Of a stretch of DNA of 64,000 nucleotides, positions 21,667 through 34,646 are shown one piece after another. The notes under the pieces were generated by a model. That model made no database searches, was not told the origin of the DNA, and saw only the letters and a list, made by a program, of their open reading frames with translations. The translations under genes and the position numbers were made by a program. The stretch's first letter is position 1, and every line of letters begins with the position of its first letter. Source of the stretch: Jackrogersella multiformis (lineage: Eukaryota > Ascomycota > Sordariomycetes > Xylariales > Hypoxylaceae); contig CADCXD010000009.1 in assembly GCA_902806575.1 (NCBI GenBank), forward strand, positions 496,001 through 560,000, written 5' to 3'.

Positions 21667-24600
21667 AGTCGCGGATAGGGGGTAGGGGTTATGTGAAATG
21701 AGGCTTAGGGGGTCAGGGTGCGTGCCACTTGAGGTTTCTGGTATTCGCGGAAAAGGGGGGGTTATGACTGACTACTGACTATGTGATTTTCCCCGGCGCG
21801 GAGGAGTGAAGGAAGAAAAAGGACGAAGGAAAAGGGGCAGGGATAAATCGGCGCTTGCCTTGCCTTGCCTCGCCTCGCTTTTCGGGTTCAGGGAAGGATA
21901 TCCCCTATTCAGTACACACTTTTTAATGGGCGGCACTTATGAACTTATGTACGGCACGACCACACGTCACTTCGCACCACTTCAGGCTTCCAACTAGGTA
22001 GGGAACCATTCCTGGAATGAGTAATAATGATGCTTGGACGGTAGTTAGGTCGAGAGGTGAGATAATGAAGATGAATGAAATGAAATGAATTAAAGATTCG
22101 ATGCACAAGTGCGAACGTCTGAGTAAGTGATATACGTGGGTGTGGGATGAATCTATGGTGGTGGTTTGGCTATGCTCTGCTCGACTCTGCTCTTCTAGGG
22201 CTATATCACGTTTCGCTACGCAGGCTATGTTACTTGTAATGAAGGGGTACGTGAGATGCTTAGCTACCTACTTAGCTACCTACTTAATATATCGGATGTT
22301 GGAGCTCAATATACACATATGATAAACTGAAAAAATGAAAGTGGGAGAGCTCAAGTTCTAACGAACGAATAGCCAAAATTCAGGATTAGGATTGGGATTG
22401 GGATTAGAATCTACAATGTTCCGATAGATGCTACGATAATATAATATTAGGGCTGGATGTTAGTCTCATACTTACCTACCTTGCTCACTCACTCACTCAC
22501 TCACTCACTCACTCACTCACTCACTCACTCACTCACTCACTCACTCACTCACTCACTCACTCACTCACTCACTCACTCACTCACTCACTCACTCACTCAC
22601 TCACTCACTCACTCACTCACTCACTCACTCACATATGGTATTTTCCCCAAAACTCAACTTATTCCTAGACATTCATTTCTTATAATTTCTTATCAGCAAC
22701 ACATTAGGAGGGAAATAGAGAAGATGGGGAAGGGGTTGCTAAAGTCATATAGTTCATATGAAGAGCTACTTTGATTCTTATTTAGTCGTGTTATTTCTGC
22801 ATTGCGTCCGTTACTGAGTAGGTACATATGTAGGCATGTTTTCATGTATTATGTAGGTACCTCTGTGCTAGGTAGGTATGAAATCGAAGTTAAACTCGGA
22901 GTCGAAGTCGAAGTCTAGATTCGGCGAATTAGGTAGATTCAGTGAACCAACCCCATTCTTGATGAGCTTTACTCGAGTAGAGCTCCAATGTGGGATGCTA
23001 TGCTATAGGGGTACCTAGAAGCAATTTAACCCGAGTTTACATTTATCCCTTATTTTCATTTTAGTCTCTAAGCGTTTATTTTTATTTTTATTTATTTATT
23101 TATTGCTTTTTCTACTGTTGCATTGTTCCATTCTTCTTCCATTCCTTCTTCCTCCTGCATCCGCAGGTCTTTGTAAGCACCTCGCCGAGCGGGCCCGTCC
23201 GCGTAATGACTGGCAGCCCAGCGTATCTGCCGGCAATCCCACCTGGGTTACATAGAAGGGAGGGGAGATGGAGGGGAGGGTTGGGCTTCGGTATTGGCAC
23301 GTTTACGTTAGCACACGCCGGCCGCGTGGCGAACATGCGATGCTTGGGATATAGATAGAAGCGTGGAGAGAGGTAGGTACCAACGTACGTTGGTTGGTTG
23401 GCCTGTTTGTTGGCCTGTTGGTTGGTAGGTTGGATGGCTGCTTATAAATCTTATAAATCCATATATCGTTGCTCGTTAGGTTACTCCAGGTACACAGGTG
23501 GTAGGTATATGGCACGAAGGGTGGGACAGGAGGGAAGGTACCTGATTTTAGGGAGGTCCGAGGCAGGCCAATAGAAGGCAGGGAGATAGGTAGGTATTCT
23601 AGACTTGCGATCGTCGGTTTAAGATCTACCGGGCTTCGCGGAGGAGGAAAATGGAGGAGGAGGAGGCTATACGTGTGTTTCAGGACGGAGGAGAGGTTGT
23701 GCTGCTGCGTTATCTATTGATTCTAGACCGAAGCTGGGGGGTAGTCACGTCGCCGACTTATACTGCCCGCGAGGAAGGGGGTGAGTTCGAGCGATCGACA
23801 GAGGCGGCGAAGAGACAGGACACGAGAGACCGTGGAGGTCGAGATGCGTGATGAAACCCTCCGTCCGCTGAAACTCCACGTGCCGAACCCCATGGAGAGA
23901 GAAACCGAGCTCAACAACTCTGTCCCCCCCCCTCCGAAAGGGGGAACTCGCCATGGCACACACGTCCTGTGATATTACAAACCTGTCCGTCTATTAATCT
24001 ACCTGGTTCTATATCCCGAAGTGCCACGGCAGCAGGGCTGAAGAAAGCCAAGCTCAAATTCTAGCCAGGAACTAGCGAATGCAACTCAATGTAGGTTCTC
24101 CCGCTGCTACTTTGAGACGTAAGCCTAGCTGGAGGGCGAGAGAGCTTCGGAGATGGTAGGTCATGAATTCACTCGCATGAAGATTCGATCCGTTCGAGTA
24201 TCAGCGATCGTGGTGAATACGGATGGCTATTTGGAGTCTCCTGAAGCCAAGGCAATGCACCCAGGTGCCTAGGGTATTGGAGGTCTCTCATCCTATCCTC
24301 ATCGTGATCCCCGGCCGCCCCTTAACTCGAGCAGACACCTACCTAAGAGCTACGTAGCCAACAGCCCACACATACGACGGGGCAAAAAAGCAAAGAAACA
24401 TGGCAAGGGTTTTTGTAGATTTCTCGAATTCAAACGCCGGACCTAAATATACGTAAACACATCCCAGCCCGATCCCCATAACAGCATAGAAAGAGTAAAT
24501 AGCATGCCCCGTATCCTTCTCAAATGCAGCAATCAGCCCGGAAAAAAAAGGAGCCGTAGGATATAGATGGTTATAGTTGTAAAGCCTCCAGCCAGCCGCC

Positions 24601-25196
24601 TGCTTGTTGAAACACCAGTTCGAATAGATGTGCCAAATGAATAACCAGGATGAGTTGGAGACTGATACTCAGTGCCCTTCCCTATAATGGATATCCTGTT
24701 TTGTTCGGGGGAAAAGACAAGTACCACCCTCCGTGTAAAGTACCCTTACAGCCAAAAACTCCCCATCCATGTTCGATGTTTGGTGTTATCTCCCTAAGGT
24801 CATTTCTCGCCTGCCCACCATCGTTTCCTTCTCTTCCTCCACGTAGTTCTCTCACCCCCTCATCCCTTTCCCGCCTATTGCCGATATCAGGAGGAACAAT
24901 GGCGCCCACATTTATTTCGTAAATGTGGGCCAATTTTGATGCAAACGAAGCCGTTCAGAAAGTCCCAATTACCCAAAAAATCGCTTCCATTCCTTCGTAA
25001 ACGTAAAATCCATCGTCATCTCAATATGGCTGAGATAGCTTTTAGCTGTGATATGTATATTATCACACCTTTTCTTTGCCTCCTCTTCCCCCCCCCCCCT
25101 AAAGTTTCGAAAGCAGTAGTCCCTCTTCCGTATCACGAACTTTGCCCTCGTGTTTCCGCCTGTCGCCCAGTAACCCGGCTAGATAAACGTAGCCCC
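21667..25196. other. 3.5-kb gene-free spacer
   Basis: Holds the long CTCA microsatellite (listed separately), a GGGATT-like run at 22384-22410, TTGG/GTTGG repeats near 23390-23440, a T/A-rich stretch at 23080-23105, G/A-rich DNA at 23640-23830 and C runs near 23926 and 25090. Short open frames have no family character. No tRNA or transposon features recognised. Confidence 0.5.
22484..22632. repeat. CTCA tetranucleotide microsatellite, about 37 units
   Basis: 149 bases of near-perfect CTCA units, the longest simple repeat in the window. It produces an artificial Thr-His-Ser-Leu repeat frame that is not a gene. Confidence 0.97.
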
Positions 25197-26332
25197 TCAT
25201 AACAGCTCATCACTACCGCTGGCGACGCTCTCTACGATGGCCTCGAGAACGACGCGCTCCTCGAAAACCGGGCCTTGTCCGTCACACTTTGCCTGAGACT
25301 TGAGCCGCAAACTTACATCGCCGACGTCAACCAAACCCTTTTTGAATAATTCATGATTAATAATATAGTCCCACGTAGCGCCGGCAGCCAAGAGACGTTC
25401 ACCGCCTGATTCCACTATGCGGTGACTCGGGGTCTTGTTGGCGTGGTTCTGAAGGAGGTCCGAGTAGAATTCCGTAGGGTTATACTGCATAGGGCCTGTT
25501 GTTGTCTGGGGTTGGGACGACAAGGAGCTGCCGTTCTGGGCTTGGACGCTGGACGTGGCACGCAAGATCTCATTCTCGGTGCTCATCTTTTGCAGGTCGC
25601 GCTTCAGCTTTTCGTTCTCGCTAGCCGTCTGATGCTGTTGCGCTTCCAGGTTGGCAAGCTTCGCTTCGAGGTCTTTGACGTGACGCTCCTTGCGCTCTCG
25701 GAACGCGCGTTGGCTACAGATGAACATAATGTTAGTCGAACAATAAGAGTCTTATGATATTTGTTTATTGCCTGCCGGATCATGCCTCCGACCTAGATCC
25801 CCGAGGGTCACTTACGCAGCCCTATTTTGCGCCTTCCGGCGAGATTGGGCAGGTGTCAGGTCGTCCTCGTCTGAATTGGACGCCGTCTGCCTGCTTCCGT
25901 CGGGGTCCGGCTTAGCCATCGGCAGTATATCGACTTGGCTGCTTTTGGCGTCCGAAACACCGTTTACTTGTGGTTGGGTCTGGCCATTCTGGCCCTGTAT
26001 GGGATGCGTCGGAGGTGTCGGAGGCCCCGGAGGCCCCGGGAAGGTCTGAGATTGATTATTGAATTGGGCGTACGGCTCGAAGTTCTGTTGGAACTGATCA
26101 TTATTCTGGAAGCCATCGTAAACATCCTGAACATCGCAGAAGGATCAGTGCTCCATCGTCTAGGCAGAGTCACATAGCCCTAGGGCTGAAACAATATAAA
26201 TACACTAACATGTGGAGAGTGGTTGTTGAACTCGTCCGATGCGGCTGAGTTTGAATGTGATGGGGTCAAGGGAGGAATCCCGATAAAGTGATAGGGATGA
26301 GCTCCACCGTAAAACGTATTCGAGAAATCCAT
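25197..26332 (-). CDS. bZIP transcription factor, YAP/AP-1-like
   Basis: Three exons on the minus strand (26332-26210, 26126-25816, 25713-25197) give 316 residues. The N-terminus MDFSNTFYGGAHPYHFIGIP and PPLTPSHSNSAASDEF is followed by a Gln/Asn/Pro-rich region (FPGPPGPPTPPTHP). The basic region spans intron 2: RRKAQNRAAQRAFRERKER, which has the YAP-type NxxAQxxFR signature, then a leucine zipper (VKDLEAKLANLEAQQHQTA...). The C-terminus FKKGLVDVGDVSLRLKSQAK with one nearby cysteine lacks the paired cysteine-rich domains of Yap1/Pap1, so redox control of that kind is unlikely. It resembles the group often annotated as Fcr3-like in Aspergillus; target genes are unknown. Nuclear DNA-binding role is firm, orthology is not. 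Confidence 0.88.
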
Positions 26333-29300
26333 TGTCTTGACTAGTATACTTAGACTCGATCGCAAAGAGAAGCTCTATTATACAAGGTTGGGAGTTGCGG
26401 TAAGGGGTTGCAAGTAGCGTAAAAAGCAAAGAGAGGTTTGCACGGCGAAACCGGCGGCTACAATGGTATTATTATTATTCTCGGATCGGTTCTCCCAGTA
26501 ATAGGTATGTACCCAAGTCGAAGGAAAGCTGATGGATGGTCTTGTGTATGGTGCCTATTGGAACGGGGGCTAGGTCCAGTCCAGGGGTTTCTCTTTTGGT
26601 TTGGCCGTTCCCGAGCCCAGGGGGGGGAAGCTTGCAACCTGTTTACCAACCTGCGGTAGCGTGCTTGAGGTTAACACAAGTAGGTGATACAACAGATCAT
26701 AAAGTTGGATAGATCTCAGTCAAGTTACTTATGCAACTAGAAGTCTCTCCGTCCTTTTGTGTATCCTTACTTCGGCCTCCGGTCGAAATATAGTCGAGGT
26801 ATGTATTTCCAATGTATTCGAGAAAATGGGGGGAATATGTATCCTCCCAAATCGCTGGGGCCACAGAAATCAGAGTCCGTCTTACTAATTATGGCAATAT
26901 GCCAAGTTCTTTCGGTTGGGGTGGCAAATAGGAATCGCTTATTTCATCTCCACAGACGGGAAGGGTGGGATGTCACGTACCCAACTTGACTAGAAGCGAT
27001 GTCGAAAGAGGCAGAGAGCTCGGCGAGTTTTAAAATATCTCCAGGTCCCACACCAATTGATATTCCGAGAACATTCTATGATTCGACAACCCCCATGAGT
27101 GTTGGTCTCTCGAGGGCAAATTTTATATTAATGGCCCTGCTCTTCCTTCAAACCCTTCTTGAATTTGGGTTATGTGGGTTAAACGCCTCAATTCCCATTG
27201 GATTGATACGTGTCCGTAGCCATGGTATATGGCTCAGCGTCGTGCCATCTTCAGTGACGCAAGATTTGTGAACGACCTGTCCAATACATACCTAGTGTAG
27301 ATAAATCGTAATCGTGATCAATGCATTCGGGAATTCGGCTCTTCCGTAGAGTTTTCAGCCTTTGCACACCTTTGAATCCTTCAGTCCTCTTTTAATGCAC
27401 ACTTCTCGCACCTTGTCAGACGCAGAGGATCAAGATTAGAGCTGCTGCAACCTACAGCTGCACTTCATCTGGTCGTGTAGTCCCGTTCAACGACGACCGT
27501 AATTGATGTGCGGTATCGTAGTGTCTTCCATCGCGTGTTACGCGTGGTCGGTCATCTACTCGAAATCAATACTCTACGCCAGTCAGGATGCTGAAGGCCT
27601 CTGGGTCAAGTGTAGGACAATGCACACACAGGTGTCGGACAGTGTTTCCGCCAGACACCCTTCAAACTTCTGACAGTATCTGCAGGCTGAGGCGGAAGAA
27701 GACCAGGATCAGCATGTCTCGATCCTTCCCAGCCACATCTCACCCTTGACAGTCTGCAATGAGAAGACTTGGGTCATATCGATTGCCTCAGGCTCGACGA
27801 CCCTGGGTTGTCTATCCCCTCCTATTTATGGCGTTCGGCGCTGGCCAGGAACACAAGGTGGCTGAGTCCTCTGTCACTCGTCAGTCTCACAAGGAGTCTA
27901 AAACGCATATCGCAAGACGCAAGACACAAGTAGCAAGTCGCAAGGTGGCAGAGCCGTTGAATTCCATCCGTGGTAGATACCTACCTAGATAGCCAACAGC
28001 CAACGTAATTTAAGTCCGATGGCGCTATAAAATGCACTGTAATTATGAATAGATTATTCTCGGTGTTGCTCTCGTAAGCAGTACCTACTACTGCATCGAC
28101 ACGAGCTGGCAATGTGAGTGGTTCGCAACGCATCTGTGTCATGTTAGCCGGTGTACAGTGGGCCAGTCTGTACCATTAAGAAATCACAATTCTCATATTC
28201 GCGTTATCAGATGCTCTGATTCTTTGGGTGTAGAATTTGTACTTGGGACATCACGTGTTCTGTTATCCCTATTTTCTTACGCCTCCTCGCATTCTTAAGA
28301 ACGTAGAAGTGTACCTAATAAGACTGCATTAGTACGAACATGTAAACCCATATTGCATGAACTAAAATAGCTGCAGGTGGCGTGCAGACAAATACGCCTC
28401 AAAAACTAATTGGAACTACCTTTTCTTCAAACGGAGCAACGTCATTTGGACGCAGAATTTGGGGGCATACTGTTGGGACGCATAACCACATAACCACTAA
28501 CGAAGACCATCTGGTCTTCAGCCATCTCCGTATGAATTCGATAAGTCCGAGGGTAGAAGCGGTCCCCAAGACATAGCAAGAGGAATCGGATAATTTCGCT
28601 GCTAACTATCATAATAGAATTAGCTCGCAATGTTATAAATACTAGATATCATGCCACAGTCGAGCGACAATATTCTTAAAGATATAGTTGCAGGTCATGT
28701 CCAGTTGGTGCGTACTCCCCAACATAGGTAGGTACCTACTAAGAAAATGACAGATACCGATAATATAGCAGTCAACACGGCAGCTGCTTAAGAGATGCTG
28801 AGAACTCCGAGGGTCAGAATCGGACAGGCTAGCATGAATTGTCTCTGGGTATGCGTCGAATATATGGTCATCTGATATCCATAGTGTCTACCGACGAGGA
28901 CATTTATGATTGATATTGCCCCAAAACAGGCAGCCTTGATATACCGATGTGTGCCTAAGTGATGGTTTTCGTTGCAGTCGATTATGTCTGAGAATCCCGA
29001 TGACGGTGTCAACAGACGGTGTGAAAACAACGTAGCGAAAGCAAACTTAGGGCAGCTAGAAGAGCTTGGTCCAACTCGGCGGCAAACTTCAGTCATCCTG
29101 ATCGTTACCTATACGACCAACTATTAAGCTCGCTATGGTTCTAATGACAGTTTAGCAAATAACGCAGCTTAATATATAATATATACGGATTAAGGGGGAA
29201 AGGCAGACGGGGTTGATGACTTATGAGAGATGACCCTTTTATCTACCTAGATCCCACGCATAGCCTCGCACAGGGCAAGTTCAGGACAAATAGGAGACAA

Positions 29301-30148
29301 CAATCTAGACCAGTATGAATTAGCCGAAACCTCAGATGGATTGGCTATTCATTCTGAAGCGAAGCTATTATCATGTTTGTTCAATGTTGTCGGAGTTGTT
29401 ATTGGGATTGGGACGGGAGTTAGAATTGGATGAAGTGGAGAAATCGCTTCGCTCGCGTGCTCGAAATAACATTGAAACATTGAACAAGGTCCAGTGCATC
29501 CTTCTTAGTCTTATTAGGTGAGTCTGTTAGTCTATTAGTCTATTGGATGAGTTTATTATATGAGTCGATTATACACAGAAGACAGAAGGCGCAAAGCTGA
29601 GTGGACAAGCTAACAAGTAAGTTCACAACTTCTCCTTTTGAGTTTTACAACGCCTTCCTTTTTTATACTTCACGACGGCTTCCTTATTTGGTATTGATAC
29701 TATACTATCGCGCTATCGTTCAACCAATCCGCATCCCCCCTTCCCTCGGTATATCGATGGATCGAATATACTTTTGTTTAAAACAACAATAACCAATCGA
29801 TCAATCTAGGAATCTCGTCGATGGCAGTTTCGATCATCAGGACAAGTACTTGGTCCCGTAATATTGAATTCATACTTCGATGCTTCCCACATTTCTAAAG
29901 GTGGAATATGAATTAAAATCAAAAAGTAAGTTGCCATCTTTCCTCTTTTCCCATCTTTCCTCACTTCCCATCATCATCATTTCCACCAATAACGAAAAAC
30001 ATCATCATCATCATCACAAACATCATACACTCACTCCTTTCCGTCGCTCGTTCTGCGATTTCTCCATTTGCCTTTCTCTCTTTACAGACCAGACCAGACT
30101 AGACCAGACAGTGTGATCTTCGCAAAATCTCCTGTCTCGTCAGTCACT
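26333..30148. other. 3.8-kb gene-poor spacer
   Basis: Short frames such as 26999-27271 and 29336-29521 show no recognisable family and are interrupted by stops. Many short direct repeats occur (GCAAGACGCAAGAC near 27909). A CAT/ATC trinucleotide run at about 29998-30020 and pyrimidine-rich DNA at 29925-30085 form the leader of the next gene. Confidence 0.45.
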
Positions 30149-31795
30149 ATGGAGATGGATCCGTCCCAGCAAGCGCCGCATTCTAATGCCAGTCAGAAGT
30201 ATACAACTGTCGGGTCGGTCTGGCACCCGCAAGCACTCCCTATGCAGCCGCCGACGCGTCGAGGTCGTACTCTTCGGTCTGCTGCCCCCGAGCCGTTCGA
30301 GTTTGATAATAACTCCGTCGTCGCCCACCAGCCTGCCCAGTATTATTCACCTCTACAACAAAACTTTGATCGCGCCGTCAGTCCTCTTCCTCCAGACCGT
30401 CTTCTTCTCGCTCGAATTGCTGAATTAGAGAAAAAGAATTCTCCTAGTTCCGCAATCATGCCTCGACATCCTCAACCTCAACCTCATATGTTTCCATTCA
30501 ACCCCTACCAGCCTGCTAGCGAATATGCCGCTTCTAGCAAACAGGGCGAGTCAAGCAACCAGCATGGCGGCGACGATAGTTCCGACGACGACATCACCTA
30601 CGAGGAAGCAACAGCCCTCGGTCAGATGTCTACCAAGACCCTGACTAACTTAGCCTCCTATATCAACCCCAATCAGAAGGCGGCTCAGAAGATCCTCACC
30701 CGAGCCAGACAGGCTCCCACCTCTATGCAGCATCAAGGTTCGGATACCACACAGGAAAGCCGAGGTCTGCCTCCTGCTCATGGTTACGGTTCCGGTCTCA
30801 GATACGCCCATTCCGACCCGCTCACTGTGGAGAGCCTACTCCAGTCTGATAGAGTCGACGAATACGGCCCAACGAGCCGACCCGTCAGATCTTTCCACAT
30901 GAACAACAGCGAGTATACCACCCGAGAGCGCGATACTTACCCCGCCGTCTTGTCCAAGGGACCGGGTGCGCCGCTACCCCTGACCGCAGGTCCTCCTGGT
31001 CAGCGCCAGTTCCCATCGTCTGCCTTCAACCCTACGAGTGCCTCGCAGAAGGGCACCTCTGCCTTTAACCCCTCTGTGAATCACTGGCAAAAGAGCTTCG
31101 ATCAGTCACACGGAATTGACGCTTTCGAGTACGATCTTCCCCGTCCCCAGCGCCATCATTCTTCTCAGTCTCAGCGACCTGTGATTCAGCAGCCTCCACT
31201 CTCGTATTTAAATGGACCAGCCTCCTCCCATCAGCCTGCTGCCACGAACAAGGGTAAAGAGACCATCAAGATGGCCGACACTCTTACGTATGAAGAAGCG
31301 AAAAAGTTCTTCCCAAATGGGTTCCCTTCAGATTTCAACTTCAACACCCAGCCGATTCCCGACAACTGGGCCGACCTCCGCCTACAAGAGCTTGAAGAGG
31401 AAGAGAAGCGCAAAAATCAAATCTTAGCGCAGCAGATGCCTGGAACCCGAGCAGCTCGCAGGGCGAAACTCCACCGAGATTTCTACTCTAATAGCAAGAC
31501 AATGCATGAGAATTTTGCGGCGGTCGCCCAAGAGAAGAATAATCGTGATGCCGCCCGCACCGCCGGCAGCACGTTCGAGGAGCCCGAGAAGCCCGCGGGA
31601 ATAATTGCCGCTCAACGCATCTCGACTAATGAGGCAAAAGAGACTCCTACGCACGAGCACGCCAAGCCGCCCTTGACAATGATGTACCAATCGCTCACCC
31701 ATCACCCGGACATGTCGCACTACCCGGCGCTCCCCAGCTACAGCGGTCCGAGACCAGGCAGCATGGCTCGGCCAAGTAATGGTGGTTCTTACTAG
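30149..31795 (+). CDS. Disordered fungal protein of unknown function
   Basis: One exon, 548 residues from the ATG at 30149 (MEMDPSQQAP, A at -3). The open frame extends upstream without a better ATG. I do not recognise a named family. The protein is rich in Pro, Gln, Ser and His with little predicted globular content. Two more ordered blocks stand out: an acidic Ser/Asp stretch followed by DITYEEATALGQMSTKTLTN and INPNQKAAQKILTRARQA (about residues 145-195), and DTLTYEEAKKFFPNGFPSDF followed by a charged helix (LRLQELEEEEKRKNQIL) and basic RAARRAKLHRDF (about residues 375-455). Both blocks begin with the same TYEEA motif. Long uninterrupted frame, ATG context and codon use support a real gene. 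It might be a scaffold or regulatory protein, but nothing seen proves that. Confidence 0.75.
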   Translation: MEMDPSQQAPHSNASQKYTTVGSVWHPQALPMQPPTRRGRTLRSAAPEPFEFDNNSVVAHQPAQYYSPLQQNFDRAVSPLPPDRLLLARIAELEKKNSPSSAIMPRHPQPQPHMFPFNPYQPASEYAASSKQGESSNQHGGDDSSDDDITYEEATALGQMSTKTLTNLASYINPNQKAAQKILTRARQAPTSMQHQGSDTTQESRGLPPAHGYGSGLRYAHSDPLTVESLLQSDRVDEYGPTSRPVRSFHMNNSEYTTRERDTYPAVLSKGPGAPLPLTAGPPGQRQFPSSAFNPTSASQKGTSAFNPSVNHWQKSFDQSHGIDAFEYDLPRPQRHHSSQSQRPVIQQPPLSYLNGPASSHQPAATNKGKETIKMADTLTYEEAKKFFPNGFPSDFNFNTQPIPDNWADLRLQELEEEEKRKNQILAQQMPGTRAARRAKLHRDFYSNSKTMHENFAAVAQEKNNRDAARTAGSTFEEPEKPAGIIAAQRISTNEAKETPTHEHAKPPLTMMYQSLTHHPDMSHYPALPSYSGPRPGSMARPSNGGSY

Positions 31796-34646
31796 TTCTT
31801 TTCGAAAACCCCTTCCTTAAAGTTGATTGAAGAATAACATTCTGATGTACAAATTGGCTATGGAGTAGGGCAAGGAGAACTATAGCTAGGTAACACGACG
31901 ACCACGACTGGACATGGAATGACAGGAGTAGAAAAGATACTGTACGCGAACAAGAAAAAGAAGAAAACATTAGGAAAAAATGGGAAGGGTGGAAATTCGT
32001 AGCCAACAATATCGATCCGCCTGTGGATCTTGGAGGGATCATCGCTTGTTTGTCTGTCTCCCGTCGAGTTATCCGGCAACAGTCAAACAACACGCGATGA
32101 AACTGTCGATATTGGAAATCGCGCTCGCGGCGCGTATTCGCCTGACTGATAGGAGGGTAATGGACGTTACGTTGGTCAGTCTCAGGATGAATTCATGCTT
32201 TCCCTGTTGGCGCGCGATGGCTTTTTTTCTTTTTCTTGCTTTGTATTTCTGATGATGCCCCCTTTGCGCCCTTTGGCGCATACGATGAATTCACTTTTTC
32301 CTCCCATTGACTTGGTTTAGGGACTACCTCCTACACCCGTAAACTTTGTGCTATATGATGTCGTAATTTTCCTACTCGTTACAGTAGTTGAGTATACGGC
32401 GTATCAACCTAAGCACATAGAGGATAATATTTTACGCTTCTGAGTAGATTGGTAATGTAATAGGGGCGATGCTAGCTCAATCTCGGTTGTCAAGATACAG
32501 TATATGACATAACTATAAGTAGGTAGGTATAAGAGATAATAAGTCAATGGTGGTAAACTTTATGATATAATTCCTGTTTCTCCTCTACTTCGTTGTCTCT
32601 GCATCCAAACCCCCCTGCTCTACCTTCCCCCCTTTTTCTTTTTCTTGGTTTAACCTAACTCCGCACCTCTGTCTCCCTAAGTATCTTACGTGATTAATTC
32701 TCAGCCCATATTGTTCAATATTCTCTGCGTTGATACCCGAGTAATCGTAGTACTCCTCTAACCTAGTACTTGTGTATGGTTGCCTCAAAAACAGAGGATA
32801 GGATAGGATAGGATGAGATAGTATGGGATGATTGACGTATCTACACACCCACGTAGCGGCGCATATCTAATCGAATATATGTACCTGACTGCCTGGGTAC
32901 CTAGTTACTGCCGCACCTACCTAGGTATGTATACGCCTATGTATATAGCTGAAGAGTATCAAAGCGATCAGGATTTCCGAGAGAAAAAGGGGTTAATATA
33001 GAGAGAGTAGATGGACGGGAGTTAGGTAGACCTCCCTCTTGTATAGAAAGAAGTCTTGGGTAAGATAGGAGGCTAGGTAGGTACCGCTACTCTTACCAGG
33101 AAAGTCCACAAGGAATAAGGGACTAGCTTGATAGAATATATATAACTTCCCAGGAGGTGGATAATCTAAGTGCCGTAGCTACCCCTATCCCTCCGTACAA
33201 ATCTCAACACATGCATCACCACCCTATCTGGAACCCTCGTCCATATTTCCAAATCAAATCAAATCACATCACATCAGATTACATTAAACTATTCAAGCCA
33301 CTTCAACTTCCAAACCTAACCTAACTCAAGTCAAACCCCATCATATCGAGCTTAATCACATCAAGCCCAATCATGTCAAGTCACATCGCGCCAAACCAAA
33401 CCATAGAGGCCACAGGCCATGCATCGCCATAGAAAACAGGAATACAATTTCGAAGACTGCTCGCGTCTCTAACCTTACCCCCTACCCACTACCTATGCCC
33501 CTTTCTCACACCTCATCCCTTCTCACGCCGCACCGAACAGCTCGCCGCGCACCGTCCGCCTCATCTCGTCACATTTCGTCTCGCCCCGTTCATTCACGCG
33601 TCAGACAGCGGGGTAGATTTCGGAGTGCGCGGCTCTGCGGCCAAAAAAAACAAGATAAAACGAGACGAGACGAAGAGTGATGGTTGAAGCAGCACACAGG
33701 CGCATATCTCCCCCCTTCCCTTATCCGCGACATGAAAGTTGCAAGACGGGGTCTACGGCCTGCATACGACATATAGCATATCCATACCAAGCATATAAGA
33801 TATCCCCAGCGCGCGCAAGCACTAAGAAAGCAGGGCAGACACGAACCAGCACCAGTACCACCATTACCATCATTATCACCATCACCATCACCATCACAAC
33901 CAGCATCAGAAATCAAAAAACTAAAAGAAGTCAGAATCCTAACATTCGCACAACACACAGCCAAGCAAGCGAGCAAGTCTTAGTTGTTTGTTAAAGACGG
34001 AAAAGACCCAAGAAGCGGGCCAAGAATATATTTGAGTGCCAAGAAAAAAGGTCGTCTGCTAGCAAGACGCGAATCCGCTAAGTAATTCCCCCTCCCCTCC
34101 CGTCCCCCTTCCCTTCCCGCCCCCGTCGCGCGTTGCCCGCCGATCGCCCGAGTAGGTAGGTAGGTAGGTTAGGCAGCCGAGTCCAGTATAGCGGTGGGAT
34201 GGTGTGGTGTGGTGTGGTGTGGTGTAGTGGGAGAAGCAATGTCATACAAAGGAATTGAATGGTGGATACGACACCATGAAAAATGTTAGTCCTTCCCCCC
34301 CCTTTCCCTCCCCCCTGCCGAGGCGGAGGCGCCTTGGTTGTAGATAGGTATAGGCGTAGGCATAGGTATAGGTATAGGTAGGTAGGTGATGTTGTTGCTG
34401 TCGGCCGAGCTGGAAGGAAAAAAATGTTGTAGTAACCCGAGCCTTTGAATCAACGCCCGCGGAGCCTTTTCCTGCTTTTCTCTCTCTGGCTTGGCCGGAA
34501 CAACATCGTGGTATATGAAAAAAGTGGAAAAAAATATGAGGGGGTATGCTATGACAACAGTGAAACACACAATTTTAAAGAAAACCTGCTAGGCGTATAC
34601 AGAGACGTCCCGTCAAAAAGGTAGCCGGCCCATGCACCACTCATTC
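31796..34646. other. 2.85-kb spacer rich in simple sequence
   Basis: Seen in order: AGGAT pentamers (about 32797-32815); TACCTAGGTA elements (32880-32945); a degenerate CAAAT/CACAT-type stretch (33245-33405); ACCATC hexamers (33855-33900); GGTAG units (34153-34170); GTGTG/GGTGT pentamers (34200-34226); and GGTATA/TAGGTA units (34345-34390). Several short frames arise from these repeats. No gene recognised. Confidence 0.6.

Noticed and set aside
22380..22412. Telomere-like GGGATT/GGATTA repeats
   Set aside because: The unit is not TTAGGG, only a few degenerate copies, and lies inside the scaffold.
22484..22632. Possible CRISPR-like array
   Set aside because: Continuous tetranucleotide units without spacers, in a eukaryotic genome.
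22457..22774. 105-codon plus-strand frame with Thr-His-Ser-Leu repeats
   Set aside because: It is the translation of the CTCA microsatellite; any frame through it is open.
24150..24240. TTCGA-containing stretches resembling tRNA B boxes
   Set aside because: No matching A box, acceptor stem or T-arm pairing could be found by eye.
26999..27271. 90-codon plus-strand frame with a hydrophobic segment
   Set aside because: No recognised family, no intron/exon continuation and surrounding decay; too weak to list as a gene.
34242..34570. Overlapping minus-strand frames after the septin gene
   Set aside because: Built on TAGGTA-type simple repeats (Thr-Tyr-Pro-Ile runs); lie downstream of the septin stop.
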